A DNA stretch of 64,000 nt. It comes from Cyanobacteria bacterium SZAS LIN-3. GTDB taxonomy: Bacteria > Cyanobacteriota > Vampirovibrionia > Obscuribacterales > Obscuribacteraceae. The stretch is from positions 1 through 64,000 of the forward strand of contig JAFEAV010000005.1 of NCBI GenBank assembly GCA_018266215.1. The letters run 5' to 3'. Numbering within the stretch: position 1 is the first letter of the stretch; each line of letters starts with the position of its first letter. Below, one piece after another: positions 8,609-17,228 of the stretch. A program made the position numbers and the translations under genes. Under the pieces are notes generated by a model that did no database searches, was not told the DNA's origin, and worked only from the letters and a program-made list of their open reading frames with translations.

Positions 8609-9439
8609 TTAATGCGTGGGTTTGGCCACCGGTTTCGTGACGGCCGGGGCTTTCACCGGGGCCATGACCGGAGCGGTGGAAGGGGCGGTGACCGGCACGG
8701 TTGCGCCGCTGACTATGGTGGCGCTGCTTGTGGTCGCGGTAGTCGCCGCCGCTGCGGCTTCAGGGGCGGCTATGGCCTGGGAGAAGCCCAGCTCCACCAA
8801 TCTTTTATAGGCCTGCTGGCCCGTCGATGAGCGCGGGTCGGCCACGACAATGTCCACCAGCGGCGCCAGGGCTTCCGGCGCGCGCAGCTGTTTTATCAGC
8901 AGGTCGGCGCGCAAAAGCTGTGCTTCGCGTTTGAGCTGGCCAAAGCGCAAATTGAGTTGTTTTTCGGAATTGGCCTGGGATTTAGTCAGGTCGCTCTTGG
9001 CAAAAGCAAGATGCATGCGATAGTGAGCGTCGGCGGCATCATTGAGCCATTCGCAGAGCTCCTGCACGCTGTCCTGCATGTCCTGAGGCCGGCTCACGGC
9101 CAGCATGGCGCGCAGTTCGTCCAGTCTGTATTTAGTGCTGTCCACAGTAAGCGGCAGGTCCCGATATTTACTGCCCGGGGTATTGCTGCGACCGGTAGCG
9201 GCTGCAGCTCCGGTGGATGCGGCATGTCCGCCTCCTGGCACCGGAGCGCTGGCGGTCGGAGCGGCGCCGGCTGAAGGAGGTTGTGTCTGCACCTGGTAGC
9301 CACTGTAGTCAGGCGTTGGTGCGCCTCCGCCCGGCAGCGGCGAGCCCTGGGCCAGGGCCGGTCCGATCGTTGCAGCCAGTCCAAGACCGGCTGCCAGCGC
9401 GGCGGTGAAGGCAAGTGAGTACCGGGTTTGCAAAATCAT
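8609..9439 (-). CDS. Exported alpha-helical protein with Ala/Pro-rich ends
   Basis: Unrecognised. The 276-residue product has a signal peptide (SLAFTAALAAGLGLAATIGPALAQ) and GGATA at a short distance before ATG 9439. A Pro/Ala-rich linker is followed by an all-helical core at about residues 90-215 (YRLDELRAMLAVSRPQDMQD, LCEWLNDAADAHYRMHLAFAK, FGQLKREAQLLRADLLIKQL) that looks like a helical bundle or degenerate TPR. The C-terminus is a VTAPSTAPVMAPVKAP-type low-complexity tail. It diverges from the giant S55 gene with 59 bases between the starts, so both promoters must lie there. Confidence 0.6.
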   Translation of the reverse strand: MILQTRYSLAFTAALAAGLGLAATIGPALAQGSPLPGGGAPTPDYSGYQVQTQPPSAGAAPTASAPVPGGGHAASTGAAAATGRSNTPGSKYRDLPLTVDSTKYRLDELRAMLAVSRPQDMQDSVQELCEWLNDAADAHYRMHLAFAKSDLTKSQANSEKQLNLRFGQLKREAQLLRADLLIKQLRAPEALAPLVDIVVADPRSSTGQQAYKRLVELGFSQAIAAPEAAAAATTATTSSATIVSGATVPVTAPSTAPVMAPVKAPAVTKPVAKPTH

Positions 9440-9498
9440 TTTCTATCCTGAATAAGAAGGTAAGAACGAATTCTAGCAAACTGTTACTATGGATTCTT

Positions 9499-12400
9499 AT
9501 GAATCACAAAGGCAGCTCTGATAAAGCTCGTCCATCTCTGGACCTGCTGGCTTTCTTCCGTCACTTCTTTGTGGCCGTAGCTGTGCTTTTCGGTCAGAGC
9601 GGCCCGGCCCTGGCCGAGCGGTTTAATCCCACTGATGATGCCTTTGTCCAGCGCTATCTCAAGCCATCCGAATACATACCGGTCTCTGAAATCAAGCCCG
9701 GTATGGAGGGTTACGGGCTGACGGTTTTTCAGGGGACCAAAATTGAACGCTTCAATGTCAAAGTTATAGGCATCATTCGCAAGGCTCTGAGTGGTCGAGA
9801 TGCCATTTTAGTAAGACTCTCGGGGGAGAAACTCGGGAAAAATAATGTCGTTCGCGGCATGTCCGGCTCGCCTATCTATTTGGACGGCCGTCTTTGCGGT
9901 GCGCTCTCCTATGGCTTCGATTTTTCCAAGGAGCCTATCGTCGGTGTCACGCCTGTCGTCGATATGCTTGATGCTCTGTCATTTCACGAGGAGGAACGCA
10001 GCCGCAATCGAGTCACTTTGCTGAAGCGGCTGCCTTATATCGAGGCCCCCGCCGCCTCGCTGATGATACCAAATACAGTGCCGGTGGCGGGCGGGACCCT
10101 GCGTCTCACTCCACTAATGGCACCGGTATCACTTTCTGGTTTTTCCACACGGGCTCAGGCTTTTCTCAAGGACAAGTTTAACGATATCGGTCTGGCAATT
10201 TCTTCCGGAGGCACTGGTGCCCTCGATCCTTCGCTCATAACTGAGGCGTCGGCGCACAGCCACGGTAAGGTCGCTCCGGGATCATCCGTAGCCGTCATGC
10301 TCACGACCGGGGATTTTGCCTCGGCCGCCACGGGGACGGCTACGGCATCGTTCGGCAATAAGGTCGTAGCCTTCGGCCATTCGTTTATGGAAGGCGGGGC
10401 TGTTTCCCTTCCTCTGGCCACGGCTTACATCCTTGAGATTTTGCCCAGTCTCTCTGTTTCTTTCAAGCTCTCTTCACCCCTGCAGGTGATTGGATCGATT
10501 TTTGCCGATCGGCCCTGGTCGGTGGGGGCGGAGGTGGGCAAGTTTGCTTCCATGGTGCCGATCGATATAGTCGTGGCCGATGAAGGGCGGGGCGTGAGGA
10601 AGGAATTCCATTCCCGGGTGGTCAATCATCCGCAGCTCACCCCGGATTTGATCACCGCTTCCATTATGTCTTCCATGGACTCCACCTATCAGTCCCAGGC
10701 ACCGTATGTGGTGAAGGCCGAGACCGATATCGAGATCAAGGACCATGCTCCAGTTAAAAGGACGGATCGCTTTTCTGTTAATTTTGCGGCGCATTCCAGT
10801 TATGCCGACTCATTGAGCCGCATGCGCGCCTCGGGAGAGCCAGTCAGTAACTATGTCGGCGGCCTGGTCGACAGGCTTATTTCCAATGATTTTGAACGGG
10901 CCCAGGTCAGTGCGGTGAAAGTCAATTTGACCGTCGAAGACGGGCGTAAGGTGACAAAAATTGAACGCCTTACACTGGACAGATCGGTTGTGGCACCCGG
11001 GGATCAGGTGCGGGCCAATTGCTTGATGCGGCCCTATAATGGTAAGCCTTTCACCAAACAAATAACCTTCCAGATACCGCGCGATGTGCCGGACTGTGAC
11101 CTGGCTATTGCCGCCTGTGGCGGAGACGAGCTCGACAGTCTGCGCAAACGCCTGGGTATAAGCGACCCCACGCCGGAGACCCTCAATCAGATAATCAAAC
11201 GCATTGAAGTCAAAGGGCGGGGGGATGCACTGTGTGCTGTCCTGGCTCTGCCGCAGCAATCAATTTTGCAGAACGGCCAGATAATCAAGTCGCCGCCTGC
11301 GCAGTGGACCAAACTATTTTTCACGGATCGCAGCACGCGCACACCGTCCCTGGTGCGTTCGGATGAAACCTTCCGCGAGATCACCGACAACATCATTGAC
11401 GGCTGTCACATCATTGCAGTCTCGGTCAAGCGCACGGACAAAGTGATGAGCAAGCCTCTCCCGTACACTGTCCCGGCCAGTGCCAGTCATCCGTCTGACG
11501 GAGTCTACATGACCGAGCAGGCCCGGAAAGCACTGGAAATAGTGCACAAAACCGACAGCACCGCCGCTACCGCAACTGCTCCGGCGGCACAGGCTGCGGC
11601 TGCCCCGGCCGAGGCTGCTGCTGCCAAACTCCCCTCCATGTGGTCGGTGGCCAGCGCCTTCCCTCATATGCGCGGCATTCGCCTCTGGCGGCAGGATGCC
11701 GAAGAGCATTTCCGCGGTGCTAAACTCGATGGCGTACAGGTCGACAGCTGGGGCCGTCTCTCCCCCGGCTTCCGTGAACTTGCCCGGGTCTATCCTGACC
11801 CCGACAGCGACCAGAGGGTCTGGGCCGGGGTCTGTCACAAAGGCAATTTTTACTATTCCAGTGGTAATAAAGTCTATCGCTGGTCGGGGGCCGCTAATGA
11901 AACCCCGCAGGTAGTCGCCCAGACCGAGGGGCTGATAGTGCCCGCCCTGGCCTGCGATCAGAGTCGCTCGATTCTTTACTTTGCCGCCGCCCCCGGTGAA
12001 AAAGTCTATGCCCTCAATTTGAGCGGTGGTCCGCCCAGGTCCGTGGCCCGTATCGAAGGCGGCACCGTCACCTCCCTGGCCGTCGCCGATAACGGCACTG
12101 TCTATATTGGCGCGGCGGGCACCGGTCGCCTCTATCAACTGCGTCAGGGCCAGGGGCAGGCGGAGCTTGTCTTTGACAGCGGTCAGGCGCATATCAGCGC
12201 TCTCTGGTACTGCCAGAGGGAAAACAGATTGTATGTCGGCACCGCCGAAAAGGGCTGCGTCTATTCCCTGTCCTGCGCCTCCACCAGCTTACCTGCGGCG
12301 GTGAAGGCCGAGTATGAAACCGGCGAACACATCGTCACAGGCATGGCCAGGGACAATGCCGGCAATCTATATGTCGCTACCGCCGGTGCCGGCAAACTAT

Positions 12401-14013
12401 TGCGTGTTGAAGTCAACGGTGAAGCCGAGCCGATAGCGCTCAGCGAAGCCTTCTACCGCCTTTACTATGATCCCAGGGAAGACAGAGTTTATTCCGGCGA
12501 TGGTGAAGGTGACGTTACCCGGGTGGAGATTGAAGCGCTCAACGGGCAGGCCTATTTCTTGCCTGTTTGCCATACCGAGCAGGAGGCTGTGCTGGCGGTG
12601 GCTACCGACGACAGCGGCCGACTCTTTTGCGGTACGGCTAATGTGGCGCAATTGCGTTGCTTTGAGATAGCGCCCGGCTCCGAGCCGACTATGCAGTCGC
12701 TTGTGCTGGACGGCCTGAGGCACTGCCAGTGGTCCAGGCTGCGTCTGGCTGATCTATACAACACCGATAAAGGCTCGTTTTCGCGCTCGATAAAGGTGGA
12801 GACCAGGGGCGGCGACACATCTCAACCGGACTCCAGTTGGACACCGTGGGTGGTGGCGGAGCCCGATGATGACGGCTTTGCCGTTAAGACCCAAGCTATG
12901 CGCTATCTGCAATACAGACTGACCTGGAAGGCTTCTGCTGCGGACAAAGATGCTGTCAGGCGTCGGGAACAGCTTGTTTCCCGCGTCGATGTCACCTACA
13001 TGCCCACCAATCTGGCACCGGCTTTCACATCGCTGTCGGTGAAATCCGGCGATGCCCTGGCCGGCAAAAGCGCAATTACGGTTGTGGGCAACGACCCTGA
13101 CGCCGACAATCTGAAACTCGATCTGGCTCTGTCTGCCGATGGCGGCAAGACCTGGAAGGCTGTCGCTTCAGACCTGCGCAGTCGGTCAACTGATAAGTCC
13201 AGGGAAAAAGATAAACCGAGGGTGGACAGGGCCAGGGAAAAAGACAAAGACAAAGACAAGGAGAAAGCGAAGGACAGAGAAAAAGCTGCCGAACCCGCTT
13301 CTGCTCCTGCTGCTGGAGACAAAGAGAAGAAAGCCTCTGAAAAAGGTTCTGAAAAAGGTTCTGAAAAAGACCGGGGCGCTGAACCTGAGAAGGGCAAGCT
13401 TCAGGAAGCTCCCAGCGCTGCCGAAGGCACTGCTAAGGCCGAAGACGGTGACGCTGAGAAGAAAGCCACCGAGGCCTCGGGCGACATGTCGAAGGAAAAA
13501 CTGAGCGATAAGGACAAAAATCCCGAGAAGGGCAAAGCCCGCGGCGATACCGCCGAGCCCGCCAAAGTCGCCGAGGCGTACAGCCAGTCAGAAAAAATTA
13601 TCTATAGCTTTGATACCAAAAAAGAAAAGGACGGCGAATATGTACTGCGCTTTGTATTGAGCGATAAGCCTTCGAACGCGGTCAGCGAAGAAGCAGCCAC
13701 GGTTTTTCGTTCGATCACCATTGATAATGGCGAGCCCCGCATCGACAATCTTGCGGTCAAAAAATTTGGCAGTGGCAAAGTGACCTTGCGCTTGACTGCC
13801 CATGATGATGTTTCGGATATTTCGGATTGCTTGTATAAAATTGACGAGGGTGAAAGCTTTGCCCTTTCTCCTGCCGGCGCTCCTCTGACTGATGCCAGAC
13901 AGGCGGTATTTGAAGGCAATAATGTCCAGTATGATGGCCAGGGTCGGAAGCTGACTGTGCAAGTTTTTGACAGAGCCGGCAACTCCGCAAAAAAAACGGT
14001 GAATCTACCTTGA
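9499..14013 (+). CDS. Giant exported protein: SpoIVB-like (S55) peptidase region, beta-propeller, charged linker, C-terminal beta domain
   Basis: A 1504-residue exported protein. The start is ATG 9499, followed by a signal peptide ending GPALA at residue 39; an upstream GTG at 9415 would overlap the divergent gene. Residues 45-450 match the SpoIVB/S55 peptidase group: EIKPGMEGYGLTVFQGT, then GMSGSPIYLDGRLCGAL with Ser122/Ser124, and later AFGHSFMEGG with His294. About 730-1075 is a series of NG-x-VYIGAAGTG-type blades typical of a beta-propeller. About 1228-1355 is Lys/Glu/Asp low complexity with repeated GSEK and KDKDKEK units. The end resembles a beta-sandwich (SITIDNGEPRIDNLAVKKFG). Peptidase activity and target are unproven. 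Confidence 0.8.
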   Translation: MNHKGSSDKARPSLDLLAFFRHFFVAVAVLFGQSGPALAERFNPTDDAFVQRYLKPSEYIPVSEIKPGMEGYGLTVFQGTKIERFNVKVIGIIRKALSGRDAILVRLSGEKLGKNNVVRGMSGSPIYLDGRLCGALSYGFDFSKEPIVGVTPVVDMLDALSFHEEERSRNRVTLLKRLPYIEAPAASLMIPNTVPVAGGTLRLTPLMAPVSLSGFSTRAQAFLKDKFNDIGLAISSGGTGALDPSLITEASAHSHGKVAPGSSVAVMLTTGDFASAATGTATASFGNKVVAFGHSFMEGGAVSLPLATAYILEILPSLSVSFKLSSPLQVIGSIFADRPWSVGAEVGKFASMVPIDIVVADEGRGVRKEFHSRVVNHPQLTPDLITASIMSSMDSTYQSQAPYVVKAETDIEIKDHAPVKRTDRFSVNFAAHSSYADSLSRMRASGEPVSNYVGGLVDRLISNDFERAQVSAVKVNLTVEDGRKVTKIERLTLDRSVVAPGDQVRANCLMRPYNGKPFTKQITFQIPRDVPDCDLAIAACGGDELDSLRKRLGISDPTPETLNQIIKRIEVKGRGDALCAVLALPQQSILQNGQIIKSPPAQWTKLFFTDRSTRTPSLVRSDETFREITDNIIDGCHIIAVSVKRTDKVMSKPLPYTVPASASHPSDGVYMTEQARKALEIVHKTDSTAATATAPAAQAAAAPAEAAAAKLPSMWSVASAFPHMRGIRLWRQDAEEHFRGAKLDGVQVDSWGRLSPGFRELARVYPDPDSDQRVWAGVCHKGNFYYSSGNKVYRWSGAANETPQVVAQTEGLIVPALACDQSRSILYFAAAPGEKVYALNLSGGPPRSVARIEGGTVTSLAVADNGTVYIGAAGTGRLYQLRQGQGQAELVFDSGQAHISALWYCQRENRLYVGTAEKGCVYSLSCASTSLPAAVKAEYETGEHIVTGMARDNAGNLYVATAGAGKLLRVEVNGEAEPIALSEAFYRLYYDPREDRVYSGDGEGDVTRVEIEALNGQAYFLPVCHTEQEAVLAVATDDSGRLFCGTANVAQLRCFEIAPGSEPTMQSLVLDGLRHCQWSRLRLADLYNTDKGSFSRSIKVETRGGDTSQPDSSWTPWVVAEPDDDGFAVKTQAMRYLQYRLTWKASAADKDAVRRREQLVSRVDVTYMPTNLAPAFTSLSVKSGDALAGKSAITVVGNDPDADNLKLDLALSADGGKTWKAVASDLRSRSTDKSREKDKPRVDRAREKDKDKDKEKAKDREKAAEPASAPAAGDKEKKASEKGSEKGSEKDRGAEPEKGKLQEAPSAAEGTAKAEDGDAEKKATEASGDMSKEKLSDKDKNPEKGKARGDTAEPAKVAEAYSQSEKIIYSFDTKKEKDGEYVLRFVLSDKPSNAVSEEAATVFRSITIDNGEPRIDNLAVKKFGSGKVTLRLTAHDDVSDISDCLYKIDEGESFALSPAGAPLTDARQAVFEGNNVQYDGQGRKLTVQVFDRAGNSAKKTVNLP

Positions 14014-15614
14014 TAAGAAAACTTTTGCGCACCAAGTCCCCGGAGACCCTTGTCAATGAGGCCTATGATGAAGAGCGCTTGATGAAGAAGCACCTCAGTG
14101 CTCTTGATCTGATTGCCTTTGGTGTGGGTGCCACAATCGGTTCGGGTATCTTTGCTCTGACCGGTACCGCCGCCGCCGGCCAGGCGATTGAAAATCAGGA
14201 CTGGATTCACACGCCACTTTTGAACTTCGTCCTGCATGCTCCTCTCGGTCGTGAAGGGGCCGGACCGGCTCTGGTAATTTCTTTTCTCATCGCCGCCGTT
14301 GCCTGCGGCTTTGCCGCCATGTGTTATGCCGAGCTGGCTGCCATGATTCCGGTATCGGGCTCCGCCTATACCTTTGCCTATGCTTCGCTGGGAGAAGTTG
14401 TGGCCTGGATTATCGGCTGGGATCTGATTCTTGAATACGCCGTCGGCAATATCGCCGTGGCTGTTTCCTGGTCGGATCACTTTTTGCATTGCTTTCACGG
14501 CATGTTTGGCGTCGGGCTGCCGCTGTGGTTGTGTACGGATTCGGTTACGGCTCTGTCGCGCAAAGCATCTTTTGCCGCGGGGCATCTACTGAGCCAGAAG
14601 GAGCTTTATTCCACCCTGGACTTGCCTGTTATGTTCGGTCATCCGGTGGCCTTCAACCTTCCGGCACTGGCAATCATGCTCCTTGTCACCGGGATTCTGG
14701 TAATCGGTATCAAAGAAAGTGCTATGGCCAATTCCATGGCCGTATTGATCAAAGTGCTGGTGGTGATATTTTTCATCATTTACGGTTTCGGTCTGGTCAA
14801 AACTTCCAACTGGGTACCGTTTGCTCCCTCCGGTTTCCCCGGCATCATGGGTGGTGCGGCTATCGTTTTCTTTAGTTTTATCGGCTTTGACGCCGTCTCC
14901 TCTACGGCTGAGGAAACCAAAAATCCCCAGCGGGACATGCCTATAGGCATGATCGGTTCGCTCATACTCTGCACTATTTTGTATGTTCTGGTTTCGCTCG
15001 TTTTGACCGGGATATTGCCCTACCAGCGTTACCTCAATGATGCCGCCCCGGTGGCTACGGCCCTGGCTGTAAGCGGTGCGCCCTGGGCACATCTTCTGGT
15101 TGCAATTGGAGCGCTCGCCGGCATGACTTCGGTGATTCTGGTTTTCCAGCTCGGTCAGCCGCGCATATTTATGGCCATGGCGCGAGATGGCCTCCTGCCC
15201 GGATTTTTCGGTAAATTGCATCCAAAATATCGCACGCCCTACATTCCGACTATTTTGACTGGTGTGCTGGTCGGTTTGGCGGCACTCTTCATCGATATCG
15301 GCGAGGCGGCGGAACTGACTAATATCGGCACTCTGGCTGCTTTTATAATCGTCTGCGCCGGTGTGCTTTTCCTGCGCCGTACATCACCAGATACCGTGCG
15401 TCCCTTCCAGTGTCCGCTCGTACCGCTGGTACCGTGGCTTGGAATCATCTCGTGCTTTATCTTGATGCTCTCTCTGCCGATTGTCACCTGGATTCGCTTC
15501 TTTGTCTGGATGGGCATCGGAGCGGCCATTTACTTCGCCTATGGTTATCGCCGGGCGGAGGCTGTACTGGCCGCCCCGGCTCAGGCTGACGATCCACAGG
15601 CGCCGCTCAGCTAA
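14010..15614 (+). CDS. Amino acid permease, APC superfamily
   Basis: Integral membrane amino acid or polyamine transporter, 534 residues with about 12-14 hydrophobic helices. The first helix carries the APC substrate signature GVGATIGSGIF, and FIGFDAVSSTAEETKNPQRD is the conserved loop after TM6 of cationic amino acid transporters (CAT/YfnA type). The start is TTG 14010, overlapping the stop of the giant S55 gene by four bases, so the two are translationally coupled. An insertion of about 30 residues between TM1 and TM2 (GQAIENQDWIHTPLLNFVLH) is noticeable. Substrate cannot be set. The last eight bases overlap the opposite hydrolase gene. Confidence 0.88.
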   Translation: MIRKLLRTKSPETLVNEAYDEERLMKKHLSALDLIAFGVGATIGSGIFALTGTAAAGQAIENQDWIHTPLLNFVLHAPLGREGAGPALVISFLIAAVACGFAAMCYAELAAMIPVSGSAYTFAYASLGEVVAWIIGWDLILEYAVGNIAVAVSWSDHFLHCFHGMFGVGLPLWLCTDSVTALSRKASFAAGHLLSQKELYSTLDLPVMFGHPVAFNLPALAIMLLVTGILVIGIKESAMANSMAVLIKVLVVIFFIIYGFGLVKTSNWVPFAPSGFPGIMGGAAIVFFSFIGFDAVSSTAEETKNPQRDMPIGMIGSLILCTILYVLVSLVLTGILPYQRYLNDAAPVATALAVSGAPWAHLLVAIGALAGMTSVILVFQLGQPRIFMAMARDGLLPGFFGKLHPKYRTPYIPTILTGVLVGLAALFIDIGEAAELTNIGTLAAFIIVCAGVLFLRRTSPDTVRPFQCPLVPLVPWLGIISCFILMLSLPIVTWIRFFVWMGIGAAIYFAYGYRRAEAVLAAPAQADDPQAPLS

Positions 15615-16446
15615 GATAGGCGACAGCCTGCTCAATTACTTCTGGTGCGTCGATGATGCGGTTGTGCCCGAGGCCGTGGGTTGTGATCAGCGGTCGATTC
15701 TCAGCGGCGGCGGACAGTTCTTGACTGACGCTTATCGGGCAGCGCCTGTCGCGCTCGTCATGGATGAGGAGAAAGGGTATTTGGACAAAGGGTGAAACCA
15801 TGAGCGCGTCTGCCTGTCTGCGCGATCTGCCGACATAGCGTTCACCCATCTGAATAAATGCTTCCAGCAATCTCCGGTCAATCTTTTTCATGCCCAGGAA
15901 TTTTTCCATCACCAGTAAAATCGACGGCGGCGAGATCAGGACCGCCTTATCTAATTTCACTCCGCTGTTTGCCGCCACCAGTATTGATGCCGCTCCCAGC
16001 GAGTGGCCGACGGCTTGATCTATATGACCGAATTCTCGTTCGGTCGCAGCGATGCCCTCGGCAAATTTGACGCAGTTTGATTCGACCCCGGGAGAAAGGC
16101 CATGGGCCCACATGTCGACAGCGATGACCTGCTTGCCCTGGCTCAAAAGTGGTTTTACAAAACCTGCCAGCTGGGCGCTGTTGCCGCCCCAGCCGTGGAC
16201 CAGCAGTACGGTTTGGCCTTTTCCTGGCCAGCGGTGCGCGTGCAGGCCGTTGCTGAGGATGATTTCCTGGGCGCCGCTTAGCAGCTCGGGGGCAAATCCC
16301 CTGTACTCAATGGGGACCGGAGTGAAAAACTCGCCTATGGCGCGGGTGATGGTAGCGCTGTCTTCCCGGCCGAGGTTGGCCAGTCCCGTGCCCTGTGAGA
16401 TTGACGGGTAGTCGGTGGCAGTTTCTGTGAGGGTTAGTTGCTTCAT
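15607..16446 (-). CDS. Alpha/beta hydrolase
   Basis: Serine hydrolase of the alpha/beta fold, 279 residues, cytosolic. HGWGG at 84-88 forms the oxyanion hole, the nucleophile elbow GHSLGA gives Ser149, the acid is probably Asp233 in HDERDRRCP, and the catalytic His is His261 in GLGHNRI. Substrate is unknown; esters or acyl conjugates are typical. The gene diverges from a TetR regulator and its promoter overlaps the two palindromes between them, so it is probably the regulated target. Confidence 0.88.
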   Translation of the reverse strand: MKQLTLTETATDYPSISQGTGLANLGREDSATITRAIGEFFTPVPIEYRGFAPELLSGAQEIILSNGLHAHRWPGKGQTVLLVHGWGGNSAQLAGFVKPLLSQGKQVIAVDMWAHGLSPGVESNCVKFAEGIAATEREFGHIDQAVGHSLGAASILVAANSGVKLDKAVLISPPSILLVMEKFLGMKKIDRRLLEAFIQMGERYVGRSRRQADALMVSPFVQIPFLLIHDERDRRCPISVSQELSAAAENRPLITTHGLGHNRIIDAPEVIEQAVAYLS

Positions 16447-16462
16447 TTTGGGTTGCCTTGCA

Positions 16463-16479
16463 TGTTAATGGTATTAACA
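16463..16479. promoter_or_regulatory. TetR-type operator candidate 1
   Basis: A perfect 17-base inverted repeat, TGTTAAT-GGT-ATTAACA. It overlaps the candidate -10 of the hydrolase promoter and sits just upstream of the -10 of tetR. The length and spacing suit a TetR dimer. Confidence 0.7.
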
Positions 16480-16504
16480 TACTCTATAATGTTAATACTG
16501 TCAA
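16476..16504 (-). promoter_or_regulatory. Candidate promoter of the alpha/beta hydrolase gene
   Basis: On the minus strand a consensus TTGACA (16504-16499) is followed after 17 bases by TATGTT (16481-16476). Both boxes lie inside the two palindromes, so repressor binding would block polymerase. Confidence 0.65.
16485..16490 (+). promoter_or_regulatory. -10 box of the tetR promoter
   Basis: A perfect TATAAT on the plus strand lies between the two palindromes, 45 bases before the tetR start. No good -35 is seen at 17 bases. The position predicts autorepression. Confidence 0.5.
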
Positions 16505-16506
16505 CA
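16490..16506. promoter_or_regulatory. TetR-type operator candidate 2
   Basis: TGTTAATACTGTCAACA has the same 17-base frame as the perfect palindrome at 16463, with two mismatched pairs. The centres of the two sites are 27 bases apart. It contains the -35 of the hydrolase promoter. Confidence 0.6.
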
Positions 16507-16534
16507 TTGCTCTTATTAGCCCGGGTGCCTAAAA

Positions 16535-17155
16535 ATGGCCAAAACGCCAGCCAACAATCGCTCCTATCATCACGGGGATCTCAAGGAAACCCTGTTACAG
16601 GCTTCCCTGGAGCTTGTCAGCGAAAAAGGTCCGCATGGCTTTACCCTGGCCGAAGTTTGCCGCAAGGCCGGGGTCAGTGTTGCCGCCCCCTATCGCCATT
16701 ACCGCGATAAGGAAGCACTTCTAGCCGCTATCGCGGTTTCTGGATTTGAACTTTTTTACGACTGTCTTGCCTCGGCTCTGGCGGCCAGCGAGGACAAAAC
16801 CTATGGCGCTCTTGAGGCACTCGCCCATGCCTCTGTAAATTTTGCCATCTCCAATCCGTCTCGCTATAAGGTAATGTTCGGTTCGGACCTGAGCAAAGTA
16901 AAGTTTCCCGAACTCTATGCCACCGCCCGTAGAGCCTTTGACGTGGTCTTCTGCACGGTTGAGGCCTGTCTGATTGCGGGCGGCAAAAGCACGGACAATA
17001 CTTATTCTTTATCGGTTTCCATCTGGTCCCACTGCCACGGTATAAGCATGCTTTGCGTAGACGGATTTTTGCGCGAGATCGCCATGGAACAAAAAGTGGT
17101 GGAGTTGATCGATCTGGCCGTGAAGAGCTTTGTTGGCCAGCTTCAGGAGGCTTAG
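16535..17155 (+). CDS. TetR/AcrR family transcriptional regulator
   Basis: DNA-binding repressor, 206 residues. The N-terminal helix-turn-helix is clear: LKETLLQASLELVSEKGPHG, then FTLAEVCRKAGVSVAAPYRH and YRDKEALLAAIA, as in TetR N-domains. The C-terminal part (about 80-206) is helical and resembles the TetR_C ligand and dimer domain, including SRYKVMFGSD. It is divergent from the alpha/beta hydrolase, and two 17-base palindromes lie between the starts, so it likely represses the hydrolase and itself. The inducer is unknown. Confidence 0.9.
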   Translation: MAKTPANNRSYHHGDLKETLLQASLELVSEKGPHGFTLAEVCRKAGVSVAAPYRHYRDKEALLAAIAVSGFELFYDCLASALAASEDKTYGALEALAHASVNFAISNPSRYKVMFGSDLSKVKFPELYATARRAFDVVFCTVEACLIAGGKSTDNTYSLSVSIWSHCHGISMLCVDGFLREIAMEQKVVELIDLAVKSFVGQLQEA

Positions 17156-17169
17156 AGAAACAGTACAGA

Positions 17170-17206
17170 CAAAAAAAAGAGAGGGAGCCCGAAAGCTCCC
17201 CCTCCG
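17170..17206 (-). terminator. Rho-independent terminator of hsp20
   Basis: On the minus strand a GC-rich stem (GGGAGC pairing with GCTCCC, extended by G/A-rich flanks) closes a short loop and runs into eight T residues. It follows the hsp20 stop by about 25 bases and lies between the convergent tetR and hsp20 genes. Confidence 0.8.
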
Positions 17207-17228
17207 ATTTGCGTTTTACGCAAGCTTT

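Noticed and set aside
11314..12192. A 292-codon open frame on the minus strand
   Set aside because: Opposite to the giant S55 gene, whose domains and signal peptide are clear; this frame has no recognisable domain.
13602..14585. A 327-codon open frame on the minus strand
   Set aside because: It lies across the end of the S55 gene and the permease start; no fold or signal supports it.
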